From the NCBI GenBank assembly GCA_009746045.1, contig RPFO01001642.1, forward strand, positions 45,001 to 107,000: a stretch of DNA of 62,000 nucleotides, written 5' to 3'. This document shows, piece by piece, positions 32,171 through 44,614 of the stretch (position 1 is the first letter of the stretch; every line of letters starts with the position of its first letter). Under the pieces are notes generated by a model. The model searched no databases and was not told the origin of the DNA. It worked only from the letters and a program-made list of their open reading frames with translations. A program made the translations under genes and the position numbers. The DNA comes from Mesostigma viride. Lineage: Eukaryota; Streptophyta; Mesostigmatophyceae; Mesostigmatales; Mesostigmataceae.

Positions 32171-33788
32171 ATCGGGGAAGGGAGCCCACTCCCTTCAAGC
32201 GAAGGGTACAAATAGTTTGGCTCATGCGCTATCCAGACCTTTGCCTCGTTGCCTTCTCCCTAGACTTCCCTTAGTCACGCATCAAGCCGGGTATCCGCTC
32301 GAGCCCACCCTATGTAGTGATTCGAGGCGGGCGCGCACGATCGGGGGCACGATCGGACGGCAGGCGCGCACGATCCTAGCCACAGCGATCGGGGGCACGA
32401 TCCTGGGCACTAGCGTCGATCGGAAGGGGGCCGCGCTCGAATAGGGACTCTCCCCATGGATAGGCCTGTCCCGGCAGGATTTGTTTCCTTAGGTCGCCCA
32501 AGTGTCCAGCTCGAAGACCTTGGTCCCTAACTATCTACCGGGCCGAAGAACCCGGGCGGGCGTAAGGCCCTCCTATACTACCGAGGAAGCCCTCGGTCGG
32601 GCCTAGAGCCCTAAGATGGAACATAGGGCTATAGGAGCGTTCATGAGCTGGTCCCGCCAGGCCTTAAGCTTCAGCCTATATTATTTCAGGCATCCGCCCT
32701 GGGTTACACCAGATTCATGAACAGTCCCATACCCGTTCCTTGAGAGCAGCTTATATCCGCTCGACGTTCATAAAGGGTGGATCTGGCAAGCCTATAATAG
32801 CCGTTGATCGTGCCGGTCCATTTGGTACGTGGATTGAAGACATCCATTGTGATGTCAGGCACTAGCTTGTGAGGCTGCCAGGTAGTCCTGACCGCTGCTG
32901 GGATGACAGTCTGGCCATATGCGTAATGCGCCATGCAGACTAGCTTGATGATGATCAGTTACTTGACGTATATGCTGAAATCGTGCCGATACGTATCACA
33001 GTTGCTTGGAGTTGTTGTCGTCTGAATTGTCGACTGAATCAGGAGAAGCCGTACGTGAACCGGTGGCTGTGTTGATAGCGTGCAGCTCGGTCATATCGGA
33101 GAAGAACCGCATGTTGATGGTGCAGTCAGACCGTGCACCGCTGAATTGATTACTTGATGTAGCGTCCCGTGTTCAGCGACCGGGAAATCAGCGTTCAGCG
33201 ACGAAGAGTGCGTGTCAGATGGGCGCCACTCAAACCTGCAAGATTGTATGCATGGGTTGGTTGCGCTTGTGGTCGTGCAGAAGCATGGCATATACAAACA
33301 AAAGTCAGACTGATTCTCGGGGTGGCAAGAAGCCAGCCCCAAGAGAAAGAAGGTACACAACAAGACATAACAAGACCGCTAGTGTCAAGTTAGAACAACA
33401 AGACAACAAGGCTCCACCTATAGTAGCCTCTGGAATTATGCCAACTGCTGAGGGCAGCCATCGCTAGCCAGCAGCCATGCAGGAAAAACGAAAAGACAAC
33501 TACTAAGTACCACACAGATCTGTCAAGTACTATATATTCTGACACTATACTATATTCTGAAGGCCCTGCACTTGTTGTCGTTGCATCACAACCTTGTCAG
33601 ACTCCTCCCCCCCCTAAATGGATCTGGAGACAGTACTATGATGTCGACAGATTCGTCGCGCCTACGCGACACACTAGGGATGAGTCAATCAGTCAATGTG
33701 TCAATGCGATATTAGTATACTACTATACTGCGGCATAAGCGGCAATACCGATTAGTTGCGGCAGGCCATTGTGCATGTCACAAGCAGG
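32171..33788. other. 3' non-coding part of the 27.8-kb element
   Basis: No protein-like frame is recognised; a 76-codon minus frame at 32704-32934 matches nothing I know. Short CGATCGG and GGGCGCGCACGATC repeats lie at 32325-32420. Confidence 0.4.
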
Positions 33789-34789
33789 CACTCTGGGCTC
33801 CAACACAGCTAAAAAGCGGTGAAAAAGGGGTGAATTTTTCACCCCTTTTTCACCCCCGCTAAAAAGGGGTGAAAATTTTTTCACCCCTTTTTCACCCCTT
33901 TTTAGCGGTTAATTTTGCGGCTAATCACCGGCAAATTTTTGGGGGTGAATTTTTCACCCCTTTTTCACCCCTTTTTCACCGGTGAAAAAGGGGTGAAAAA
34001 GGGGTGAATTTTTCACCCCTTTTTCACCGGTTTTTCACCCCTTTTTCACCCCTTTTTCACCGGTTTTTCACCCCTTTTTCACTGGTGAAAAAGGGGTGAA
34101 AAAATATTCACCCCCTGTTCACAGATTTTATATATGAATTGATTAATTGTATATATGAATTAATTACAATCATGTTGATGATCATCATGATCATGGCCTA
34201 GCGTAGGTTAGTGTAGGTTAGATAGACCGTAGGGGTTTACCATTCCACTTGGGGTTTATGCTACGTGATGGCCCACACATGGCAGGACTGATGTTTTCTC
34301 TTTCCTAGGGAAATTTCCAGCACGTTAATTTAATTTAATTTAATTTTAATCATGATCATCATGATCATCATGAACTTGTTCATGCAATGCCAATTTCATT
34401 AAAAGTGACCATAAAGATCAACGAATACGATGCAAGAATCACACACTTGCTAGCTAGACTTAAAAAATGCATTGCAGATAGTGAAGGAAATCAAGCTCAT
34501 CATGGTATAACCGATGCGCGGTGGGCGTCATCATGATGTAGAATAAGTAACTAACTCTATCTAGGTAGAATGGTCTCCAAGCTTTTTCTATGTGTCCTGC
34601 CCGATGCTTGATGGCTCATACGCTTCTTGCAAAAGATCACTTCTTCAGTGCATCTGCAACCGCCATTCAACGGATGACACATCCACATCGCAACAAGCAA
34701 GCTTCAAATTAGTACACCATTTAAGTGACACAACAGGTAAGGGAACCCATGGATTAATTAAGCGAGCAAGTCAATCACGGCTCATTAAA

Positions 34790-35370
34790 TTCACGAAGCA
34801 AGCATGCAAGGAAGCAAGGCCGGACTAACCGAGGAAGCAAGGGACAAATGGAATGCAGCAAGCAACCACGCGAGGCAGCAAGGACTAATCAACAAGTTAG
34901 TTGTCTCACTTAACAGGGGTCTGTTTCAATTCATGAAGTTCTCTAGCATGCAGGGAAGCAACGGCCTAACCAAGTAGGCAAGGTCGTATCAAAGGAAGCA
35001 AGGGAGTAATTATATTCAGCAACTGCAAGTGTGCAAGGAAGAGTGGCTTACAAAGGAAGCAAGGGCCTAAAAAAGGAAGCAAGGGACTAATTAGATTCAG
35101 CAAGCAAGCAATTGCAAGCATGCAAGGAAGAGTGGCTAACAAAGGAAGCAAGGGCCTAACAAAGGAAGCAAGGTTCAACAAGCAAGTATAATTGCAAGCA
35201 TTCAAGGAAGAGAGAGGCTAACAAAGGAAGCAAGGGCCTAGCAAAGGAAGCAAGAACCTAGCAAAGGAAGCAAGGGCCTAACAAAGGAAGCAAGCGCCTA
35301 AGAAAGGAAGCAAGGGACTGAATTAAATTCAGCAAGCAAGTAATGGCAAGCATTCAAGGAAGAGAGTGGC
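34790..35370. repeat. Degenerate tandem repeat of AAAGGAAGCAAGGGCCTAAC units
   Basis: At least ten imperfect units of about 20 bases lie inside the CACTA-like element, mixed with GCAAGCA words. Not coding. Confidence 0.85.
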
Positions 35371-35384
35371 TAACAAAGGGTAAT

Positions 35385-35815
35385 TATTAACATGCGACAG
35401 TTGCTATGTTGCAGGTAACAGTTACTACGTGACAGTTACTACAAGGCAGTTGCATTGTGACAGTTGTAATATGGCAATCGCATTGTTACAGTTGCTATGT
35501 GAGCATTACTACGTCGCACTTGCATTGTGACAGTTGCTATATTGCATGTGACAGTGGTAACGTGACAGTCGCATCGTGACAGTTGCTACGTGACAGTTGG
35601 GTAGTAGAACGTTGCCTTGTGACAGTTGCTATGTTGCGAGAAACAGTTGCTACGTGACAGTTACTACAAGGCAGTTGCATTGTGACAGGTGTAATATGGC
35701 AGTCGCATTGTGACAGTTGCTATGTGAGTATTACTACCTGACACTTGCATTGTGACAGTTGCTGTATTGCACGTGACAGGTGTAATGTCACAGTCCCTAC
35801 GTGGTTGGTGATGGT
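35385..35815. repeat. Degenerate GTGACAGTTGCTA tandem repeat
   Basis: Repeated words GTGACAGTTGCTATGTTGC, GTGACAGTTACTAC and GGCAGTTGCATT alternate over about 430 bases inside the CACTA-like element. Two longer blocks (35395-35500 and 35640-35745) are near copies, indicating higher-order duplication. Confidence 0.85.
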
Positions 35816-36868
35816 GGCCATGTTACAGTGGGTCAACTGTGAAATCCATTGACAGGAGATCATTACAAACGGACGCGCCTGCCGAAAATGTCCAGTGGCC
35901 CCAAAAGCAGAAACGCAAAATAGCGGCAAAAGTGCCGCCAAACAGAAGTCCAGGCTTTTGCCGCTTCAGTGGAAGATAAAGGCACTCACGTCGACACCGA
36001 CGCGGCAAACAGTTGTTGCTGCCTGCCTGCCCTCCAACTCTGCTCCGCTCGCTTGCCTGGCCAACGGGGACGAAACGCAAGCTCGGGAAACGTCCAGGGC
36101 GAAACAGCGTAAAGGCCAAGGCGTCAAACACCTCACAGCCACATAGCAAACGATACACAGTTAACCGTCAACAGTTAGCCGTAGCTGCAAAAAGCGAGGA
36201 AAGTTGGGAAGAGCTGCTCGTTTGAAAAGAAGCGTGTCGGTCCCGTAAACCCCCAAGCCATCGGTTTGCAGGTTGCGACCATATCAACACGGCGGAAGAG
36301 ATTATCGCCTCGCCGCTTCTTTGAGGCGCCTTTTTACCTTGCCTGGAAGACGTGGGTGAAAGGCAGGCACAGCAAAAGCAAGACGGGTATAACACATGGC
36401 GAAAGCGAAAGGCAGGCGCAACACTGACACATTCGTCCGTTGCTGCCCGTGAAAAGGAAAAAAAGGCATTCGCGACTTCAGGCACCATACTTAGGGAATA
36501 AGTGGGATGTTCGCAGCTTTACATAACACTGAAAACCCATGCTTGCAAAACAGGCGCCCCGTTATCCCCTTCATAGCTGGAAAGGGTAAGTCCGAGCGCA
36601 GGCAACTAAGATACAGGATTTTGAATTCCCGCAGCCGGTTAGTGAAAGCACTGGGCGTCGTCGGCCCGCCAGCGTCCCCGGCCCCGGTGCCTAACCCCGT
36701 TACCCGTTGTAGGCTAGGCATCTAGCGTCTCCCCAACCTCGCGCCGAATTCAGCACACTGGGCAGTTCACGCCATTCCGAGGCCGCCACGCGCCTCTTCC
36801 GGCCAGACCGCAAAATGCCCCACCCCCGCTCCAGTGTCTACTTGCATTCGAGCAAGCTCGCAAAAACA
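35816..36868. other. Interior of the CACTA-like element, possibly captured sequence
   Basis: Higher GC than the flanking repeats, with several short overlapping frames on both strands (for example 35895-36146 plus, 36168-36488 minus). None is recognisable. It could be captured host DNA. Confidence 0.4.
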
Positions 36869-37509
36869 CCGGGGGTGAAAAACAGGGTAAAAAATAATTC
36901 ACCTGATACCCCCCAAGAAAAAAAAATTACCTTATGGGGGTGAATATTTTTTCACCCCTTTTTCACCGGTGAAAAAGGGGTGAATTTTTCACCCCTTTTT
37001 CACCCCCTTTTCACCCCTTTTTATCCGGGGGGCTAAAAATTTTACCCCATGGTGAAAAAGAGGTGAAAAATTCACCCCCAGAGAAAAAAAATTCACCCCT
37101 TTTTCACCCCTTTTTAACCAGGGGGCTAAAAATTCACCGCTTTTTCTCGTTTTTCACCCCTTTTTCACCGCTTTTTAGCTGTGTTGGAGCCCAGAGTGAG
37201 GATCCTCGACTTCACGGCCAAACACAACATTGAGCAGATCGAGGCTGCCACGGCTATAAAAAGGAAACGGGGGTGTGGTCGGCACTGAGAATTTAATAGT
37301 AGGCAGACATGACAAGTGGTGAATCAGTGTCAGACCTCCCGGCCGCAGCATTTCGGAATGGTTGCCGACTATGCGGCATACCTACATGCCCGGCCTTAGC
37401 CTGGCAGCATCCTGCCAGGGAAAAAGGGAACGGGTTGGTTCGTTCCCAAAGAAAGGTTGGCTGAGTATCAAACCGCAATGCAAAGCTAGGGGTCCACATG
37501 ATCATGTTC

Positions 37510-38008
37510 AATAGGTTGCCGACGTGTCACCGGGCGTGTCTGCTCCTCTCCTCAACTTCGGGCAGTTGCGCTTCATGTGACCGATCTCCTGGCAATAGAA
37601 GCACCGGCCGCATGTGCCAGCTGCGGGTGTTGAGTAGAGCATTGACCTGGGAGTCATTCTGCGCGTCACCGATCTCGTCCTCATCTTGCTCCTCCTCAGC
37701 TGGCTGGGGATTCCTCCGCGGGGTCGCCTTCGTCTGCAGGATTCGACGCGTCAGTACCGCGCCGCGTCGAGCATGCAGTCCTACTAGCCATGTGGTCGTC
37801 GGCTGTAGTGAGGAGATATGCTTTGACCTTGGACATGTCCCACAGATGCCACGGGGTGTCTGCGAACTTCTTCCTAGCCTCGAGCTGCAGATCAGGGTGG
37901 GTGGCCTCCATGAGGCGAATCTTGTACTCGTGGCCCGACACATCCAATAGGCAATTCGCCATCTCGTCGAATTCCACCTCAAACTCGCGGTAGGGTGTCC
38001 ATGTTCCC
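37510..38008 (-). pseudogene. Gag C-terminal part with zinc knuckle (27.8-kb element)
   Basis: Minus strand: YREFEVEFDEMANCLLDVSG, then ARKKFADTPWHLWDM, an acidic linker (EEEQDEDEIGDAQ), then a CCHC knuckle CFYCQEIGHMKRNC (pattern C-x2-C-x4-H-x4-C, about 37555-37600) and a stop near 37511. Frame shifts near 37700. Gag coats the RNA genome. Its N-terminal part is at 49281-49620, beyond an insertion. Confidence 0.8.
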
Positions 38009-39906
38009 AAGAAAAATCCTTACTTTAGGACCAGTTTGAATTAAAAAATATATATGTGCAAACATCAAATTTTGACCCTGGCATTTTTACCACTGACAGA
38101 TAACACACTTTTTGAATTTTGGACAAAAAATTGGGTTCAAATAATTACATTTAGTGCCTGAATGGACCCTGGCCCATGGCAGGCCTCAAACCGCGAATTT
38201 GGTCAAAATGAGAATTTAGGACCAATAGGACCAATTAGTGTCAACGCATGACCATGCTATCCGCACGGTCCCTTGATTGAGCATCTTACAAGCGCTAGGG
38301 GACCCTACGAGGCCTTGGGATGGCGGGGCAGCGTATAACTAGCCCATACCCTGCTGTGGCTGCCTCTATATATACGCGTGCTTAACGGTGTCACAGATGG
38401 TGCAGGTAATGCAATATACGGTTGCATGGTTGCTGAGGTTGCCCGGCTTGAACATGGCCCACCCCTTGCGGTAAACTTTCTCTAAGCATATGCCAAACCT
38501 TCTTTAATTGACATCACGGACATGCTGGCCACCACCCAGCGATGATAAAACATTGCATTTGCATTGCAACTAACACATGAATGCAGCCAAATCAAGTTAC
38601 AGAACAACGTTGTGCTAACATGCAACGCTTTGTGAGCGAATTCAGGGTGCATGTAACACGTAAACCATATTGTATATACTGTCTGAGAACACCCTGAACG
38701 ACTGCAGGCCATAGTACCATGGTTTATAACTAACACATGAGTAAAACTGCTCTTACGCATGTGTGTTTTAGCTGCAGCGGACGACGAAGATAGAGACGTA
38801 AAAAATTGTATGACGTAAACCAACTATGTGTGACAGTTATGTGCACAGAGAGCGTCCCCTCTTTTTAGGCATAGCTTACTGACTCAAAACACCACGACAG
38901 CGTTGCCAGTTACACTCGTGATCTAAGGCACCCCGGCACGTACCTGCTACTTACGTCGCCTCATTCCAGATGGTTGCAAAAAAGTCGCTGAAATCCGCAG
39001 CGAGGTCAGCTTTCCGAGAGCTGAGTGCACCAAAGCTGGCCAACCGGTTCGAAAATGATATAAACCACGCTTGTGCTGCGTTCTAGGTCCAAGAAATACC
39101 GAAAGTGAAGACCTATAAGGTGCGCTCGCTGCCCAGCCTGAACGTCCCTAAAACATGGTCGACAATGGAAATCGGGCAAGAATATCACGGCCCAGGCGCT
39201 CCCATGTCAAATACTCCGTTTATAAACTCCAGACTATAATCAAAATCGTCCACAAAAATTTCCTGGCTTGATTCGCACCACCATTGCTAATACACTAACA
39301 TGTTTGTGCCAAAATCGACCATCCGCGAGCAGGCGATCTGCGACCCATTTGTGTTGTGCCGCTGTGCTACAGCGCTACACATAAAAACCTGCGCAGAAAA
39401 TTTCACAGCCTTTAAGCATAACTATGTAACGACCTTTCGTTTTTGCTACTACTGGGCGCCCGAAATGATAAACGCACGTGAAAACCAGTGTTTCTGCTAA
39501 CGGGCCGCGCGCGGCCACATGTGGCCGCCGGCCGCCGGATTTTGGGGCCCGCGGTCACACGTGGCCGTCGCATTTCGGTGGCCGCGATCACATGTGGCCG
39601 CGGGATTTTGGTGGCCGCGACCACAGGCCTACAAATAGTCTTGTGACCGTGGTCACTTCTGGCTGCGGGTTGCACTCAATTGTTAGAGTGCCCCTTGGCC
39701 GGTCAGTTGTAACTTCGAGGGTTGTGCTGAAATTGTCAGAACCAAAATTCCCAAGTACACAGAGTTGACTGAACAAAATTCAGCCTTCCTTGGTTTATTG
39801 CTGAAATCAGATATTTTCTAGTGACTAGTATCCGCGTTCCGAGGACTGCCTAATAGATTGGTGCCGACGTTGCCAACCTGGCTCAAGTCTCAGCCATACC
39901 TACCTA
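38009..39906. other. Left part of the insertion inside gag
   Basis: It starts just after CCATG with TTCCCAAGAAAAATCC and contains ACTTTAGGACC near 38030, echoed inverted at the other end (49235-49262). No coding gene is recognised. A palindromic GGCCACATGTGGCC-type tandem lies at 39505-39625. Confidence 0.45.
39505..39625. repeat. Palindromic tandem repeat with CACATGTGGCCGC units
   Basis: Units of about 28-45 bases pair a dyad (GCGGCCACATGTGGCCGC, then variants) with GGATTTTGG. A decayed relative lies inverted at 48875-48955. Both copies sit next to the shared word CCAGTGTTTCTGCTAA. Confidence 0.8.
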
Positions 39907-40426
39907 AGTTATTCTAGGGCTTCAGGCCTAGACTATCAGTACACGTGGCGTTGGCCCCGTCTCCCAAGTGGGATACGGACATGGACGGTGGTGTAGTACA
40001 CTGGACATATCTCTACTAGGGTTTAGATCCGCACGTGCCATATTGGGCACGTGGGTGCTAGATATTAGCACTGAGATATGTAGGGCACACGCACGTGGGT
40101 ATTCACGTGGTAGGGTTTATGAGCTGTGATGCAGCCCACAAGGTGGCTGCAGTGCTAGTCCTGTACGGAGGTCCTAGGGGAGATCCAGGACCATCCATGT
40201 AGTGCTGCTAGGCAGTCGTTGCCTGTGGGCATCGTATCAGTCCTAGCTGGAGTAGATCTAGCTGGACGGAGCCAGCACCTCATTGGTTAGCACTAGTGCA
40301 GGATAGCTAGGTTACCCTAACCTACGTGCCCATGCAAGCCCGGTTGGCAAGCTTGCATGGATTGATATATGCCAGCCATTGCATAATCAAGCACACGTTC
40401 GCTTTCATTGCACAAGTGCATTAACT
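39907..40426 (+). repeat. 5' LTR of the copia-like element
   Basis: AGTTATTCTAGGGCTTC to GTGCATTAACT. It should contain the promoter; the repeated GCACGTG words (40031-40110) are possible bZIP/bHLH-type sites. No clear TATA box. Confidence 0.9.
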
Positions 40427-40474
40427 TGCATTAATAAAAACTCTCACGTTTTTATACTCCACTATCTTCCTACA

Positions 40475-43270
40475 ATGTCGAACGTTTCCGATCACGATGG
40501 CTCTTCTGAGTCGAGCCTTTCGCCGTCGTCCGAGGATTTGGATTACCGGGCTGCGGTGAGGGGCCGACAGGGAAGGGGCGACCACGCTGGCAGTGATGCC
40601 GGCAGTGGTCGCTCGTCCTCGGACGAGGATCCGAGGTACATTGATCAACTGGCGTCGAGACCGCCGGTATACAATGTCTGGCGACCCAGTGCGCCACCGG
40701 CAGAGGGGCAGCCCACGGCACCAGAGTTGGTAACTGGGCCGGGGAGGGTGGTGCCGCTCTTGGGGGACATCCCGTCGGATGGGTATGACGAGGATGAAGA
40801 CCTCGTTGATCTCGAGCTTCCCGAGGACAAGGCGAAGCGAGAGGAGATGCTACGCCGGGAGGCAGAACGCCTTCGGCAGGAGGCTCAGCTGCGCAAGGAG
40901 CTGGAACAGCAGCGCGAGCTGGAGGCTCAGCGCGAGGCACAGCTGCGTGCTGAGAACGAGATGGACAGGATCGCCCGGGAGCTCGCGGAGAGGCAAGGGG
41001 AGAGGGATCGGGTATTTCGGGCAGGCTTGCGCGCGGGACCGGCAGGTGCGCGCGAGGCGCCCCCCTACGTGCTGCGCAAGAAAAATGAGCTCTTCACCTT
41101 TGCTCACCGGCGCACCGCGCGCAACTTTCGGCGCATGGCAGGGGATGTCTTGCAGGAAACAGACTCCTCGGTCGAGATGCAGCCAGGGGAGCGGGGTGAG
41201 GACCTGGTCCTGATGGACCCGGCCATGGTCGAGGCGGAGAGACTGGCCAAGATTGAATACGCCCGGCATTGCCAGCGTAAGGCAAAGCGGGCGATGGCCA
41301 GGTCCATGGCAGAGAATAGCTTGGCACGGGAGCGTGCAGCCGGGGAGGCACAGCATCGGGAACTGCGCCGACTTCGGGCGAAGGCGCACGACGCCATGGA
41401 GAAGACCCGGCGTCATCAGGCGCGCTTGGACGCAGCCATGAAGCGGTCGGAGGCGGCACAGTGGCGGCGATGGTGGGCCCGGCTAGGAGGGAGCAGGAGG
41501 CCAGGCTGGCGCGGAAGAGCAGGCGGAACGCACGCGCCCTGGACAGGCGCATGCGTAAGGAGGAGAGCCGGGCACTCCGCCGGTATCAGGAGGCGGCCAG
41601 GACCTGGGCGCTACAGGGCGAGTTCGGCGACGCCATCCGCTTTGAGCGTGGTCTGGCGCCCCATGAGCCGTTGCCCGAAGACGCGGTACTGGACTTCATG
41701 CGCACACCGCAGCCAGCCCGAGCACGGCGAGGAGCGGCTTTGTTACACGCGCGTGAGCGCGTACGTGCTGGCGCAGACACACCCCACCCCCCACCCCCCA
41801 CACCCACAACCACTTTGCAGACCGACACGGACCTAGAGCTGGACCGCATCGCTGCACTACTCCACCAGGAGCTGGACGCAGCGGAGGCCAACCCGACCAA
41901 GCGGGCGCGGGCAGCAGAGGCAGTAGAGCAACTGCTGAGGGCCGCCAAGCGGGTCGCCAAGGAAAGTGGCAGGAGGGGTGTGGACCATCGTCTACGCCCC
42001 AGCGGTCGCATCCAGAGGAGGATGGTGACGAGGGGAAGGACGGGGGAGCACCAGGGGGAGGGGCACCCAAGCACCGGGGGTATGGCGGGCGGCAGCAACG
42101 CTGGAGCGACAACCCAGCAGCAGCAGCAGCCACAGCATCAGCAACAGCAGCAGCAGCAGCAGCAGCAGCGGCAGCACAGCAACAGCAACCGCAGCAGCAG
42201 CAGCAGCAGCAGCAACCTCAACCACAAGCGGCTGTCGCTGTACCACAGCGACCCAGGTTTGATGCATCCCGTAGGGAAGATAGGATTACCTTCCCAGGTC
42301 TAGCTGAGGGTTTGTGCAGGAGGATGCACTTGAGTTTCTTTTCAAGATAGAACATTCCTGGTCCCATGATAACATCCGTGATTGGTTTCCTGCTCTTAGG
42401 GTGTCTAACACGATCCACCAATCTGCACCTAGCATAAAACAAATGGTACAGATGTATGAGAGGAGGGCCAGCACACCTGGGGCAGAGGAGGTGCAAATCT
42501 TCACAGAATTCATAGCAGACCTAAAAGGGCTGTTGACCAAGGGGGAACACCTGCAGGCTCTCAAGGGGTTCAACTGGTTGGCCTCGTACAAAGTCAACAA
42601 GTCTGACTACGTACGTGACAACAAACAGTATGTCCTGTACATAGACAGGGACGAGGAGTTGAAGAAACTCAACTCTAAGTACCTGATCCATCAGTGGCTC
42701 ACCAAAGCTGAGCTGGACAAGAACACCAATGCAGTTCTGCTGGCTGGCCTTAAAGACAAGTGGGATGATTTTAGGGGGGCCATGTTGTTCATTCAGCAGA
42801 GCCTAGAACCCTTCTCCACTGTCAAGGAACCCAAGGTTAACAAGGTCCAAGGGGGGGTCAGGACGGTGCAGGTCCTAGCAGGAAGAAGCTCATCAAGGAG
42901 GTGGTAGCTCAGGTCAAGGCGGTGTTCAAGGGTCCCCAGCAGGTAAGAAGGCAGGGGGGTCATCCAAGCAGCAGGGAAATCAGACAAGGGGGGAAAGGGG
43001 AACCCAGGCAGTAAGGCAGGGCCCTCCCAGGGGCCTAGTCAGAAAGGTAAGCCTCATGACTCCACCCTGTACTGCACCAGGTGCTCATGCAAGGGGCATG
43101 AGAGGGATGATTGCTGGAAGGGCAAACCCGAACTTGGATCTGATGTGGATGTGTGCCCAGGTTGCTGGGAGCCCCGCCACCCGTTACCTGCAGGGGGACG
43201 CTGCAACAAGCCCAGGAAGGGAGCCACGACGGGGCGCCCCACAAACAAGCCAGCACTCAGGACGACTGTA
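40475..43270 (+). pseudogene. Gag region of the copia-like element (three frames)
   Basis: It begins MSNVSDHDGSSESSLSPSSE at 40475 (context CAATG). An acidic N-terminus and a long charged coiled coil follow (EMLRREAERLRQEAQLRKEL). The frame changes near 41460 (MVGPARREQEARLARKSRRN), followed by a Q/S-rich tract coded by CAG repeats (42115-42205). A second change near 42310 gives the gag core (FLFKIEHSWSHDN, WLASYKVNKSDYV, LLAGLKDKWDDFRG). A CCHC knuckle CTRCSCKGHERDDC lies near 43070-43110, with a second Cys-rich cluster CPGCWEPRHPLPAGGRC. Unusually long for copia-type gag. In so young an element these frame changes may be sequence errors. Confidence 0.75.
42115..42220 (+). repeat. CAG/AGC trinucleotide tract
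   Basis: Encodes a polyglutamine/serine-rich stretch within gag. Slippage-prone. Confidence 0.9.
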
Positions 43271-43299
43271 AGTCTCCTGTACCCTGGTTTCTCAATGGC

Positions 43300-44614
43300 C
43301 GTGTACCTTCTATTTGCTCTGTGTTGCCTGACAGTGAGGAAGTGGACTGGGACCTGGCTTATGACATGACGTTAGCACAGGTGGCCCAAGATCCCACTAT
43401 AGCCTCCTTAGACGCAGCAGCAGATAAGGTTATATCCTATGCCAGGTTAGCCCAACAGCTACACAAGGCAATGGGGCATGAGGCAGTGGCAGAAAGGCTG
43501 GCCAACAAAATTGATGGCCGTGACCTGGAACAGATGTGCAGGCATGTCAGGAAGCACTGTGAAGCGTGCCAACTGCATGCACCTAAACCCAAGAGATGGC
43601 ATGTGGCCACCCCACCACTGGCTAGAGGAAAGCTAGTAGGGGATGTGATACACCTGGTGAAGGACACGGTGTATTACTTGGTCCTAAAAGATGCCTGGTC
43701 TAGGTTTGTGGTGATAGAACCCTTGCCAGGCATGGCCAATGAACAACTGCACAGAGCCCTGCTGATTGCACTAGCACGGTATCATCCTCAGGAAAAATTA
43801 ATGCTGGATCAGCAGTTCACGTGGATACAAGATTATCCTGATCTGCCCAAGATAGACATTGCTGGGGCTCAAGATCATGAACGCCAGGGGATGATTGAAC
43901 GTACCATGCGTGCTATCAGGGACCTCATAAAGAAAAATGAGTCCAGGACAGCAGAGTCTGGGAGCTATGCTGATAGGACAGCGTGGGCAGCTGAGGTGTG
44001 CAGAACTCTGAACACCAAACCCCTCATGTCTTCTCCTTTTGGTGAAATCACATCAATTGGCCTGCAATCAGGTAGCTACTCTCAGGAGGTACTAGACCAC
44101 TACAACACGCAAAGGCAACACTTGGCCAAGTTGCTGGCAAAAAAGGAAAAAGTAATGCCAGGCCTGTGTTTGAAGTGGGGGATCAGGTACTCTACTATAG
44201 GGAGGGGAAGGGAACAAAGCCCACTCTGGTAGATGGCATGGTCCAGCTGAAATCATCAGGTTGTCAGAAACAGGTGACACGGTGACTATTCAGCATCACA
44301 GAGAGCGAATGGTTGGCAAGCATAGACTGAAGCTTTATTACCCTCCTTTGGCAGACGTGTCAGGGGTAGAATTCTTGGACATGGATTCAGAGCCTCAGTC
44401 TGGTGGGTTGGTCTCACCCAGTGAACTGGCCAGGGACATAGCTGATGCAAGCAACACAACCATAGACGCTCCTGTGTTCCTCAGTGGTGCAGCCCCACCA
44501 CAGCCCAACTGGTCCACTGGGCAGGAGGAACGTGCACTGGATGAGCAGCAGGTCGCTCCTCCCTCATCTCAGGAACAGCCACGAAGCAGCAGATCCTGTT
44601 GTCCCCAGGAATAA
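43300..44614 (+). pseudogene. Integrase of the copia-like element
   Basis: The main frame runs to 44232. A zinc-binding HHCC part (HKAMGHEAVAERL, then HCEACQLHAPK) is followed by the catalytic core: first Asp in GDVIHLVKDT (about 43640), second Asp in LMLDQQFTW (about 43803), and Glu in HERQGMIERTMRAI (about 43890). A conserved WAAEVCRTLNTKP block follows. The frame then changes near 44165 to a small C-terminal domain (FEVGDQVLYY, MVGKHRLKLYYPPL) and an acidic linker ending about 44614. Integrase inserts the cDNA into chromosomes. No protease motif lies between gag and this domain. Confidence 0.85.

Larger units (their letters stand above)
33789..37198. mobile_element. CACTA-like non-autonomous element with GGGGTGAAAAA sub-terminal arrays
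   Basis: Inverted ends begin CACTCTGGGCTCCAACAC and continue AGCTAAAAAGCGGTG. They are flanked by a 3-base AGG duplication (33786-33788 and 37199-37201). Dense direct and inverted copies of GGGGTGAAAAA fill about 33815-34120 and 36870-37175. A CACT terminus, a 3-base duplication and sub-terminal repeats are the CACTA/EnSpm layout. No transposase is seen, so it should depend on a partner. Confidence 0.85.

Noticed and set aside
33815-34120. GGGGTGAAAAA arrays as telomere-like or viral origin repeats
   Set aside because: They occur in both orientations just inside matching inverted ends with a 3-base duplication, which a CACTA-type element explains.
36168-36488. Possible captured gene inside the CACTA-like element
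   Set aside because: No recognisable motif, no splice structure, and competing frames on both strands; kept only as an unexplained block.
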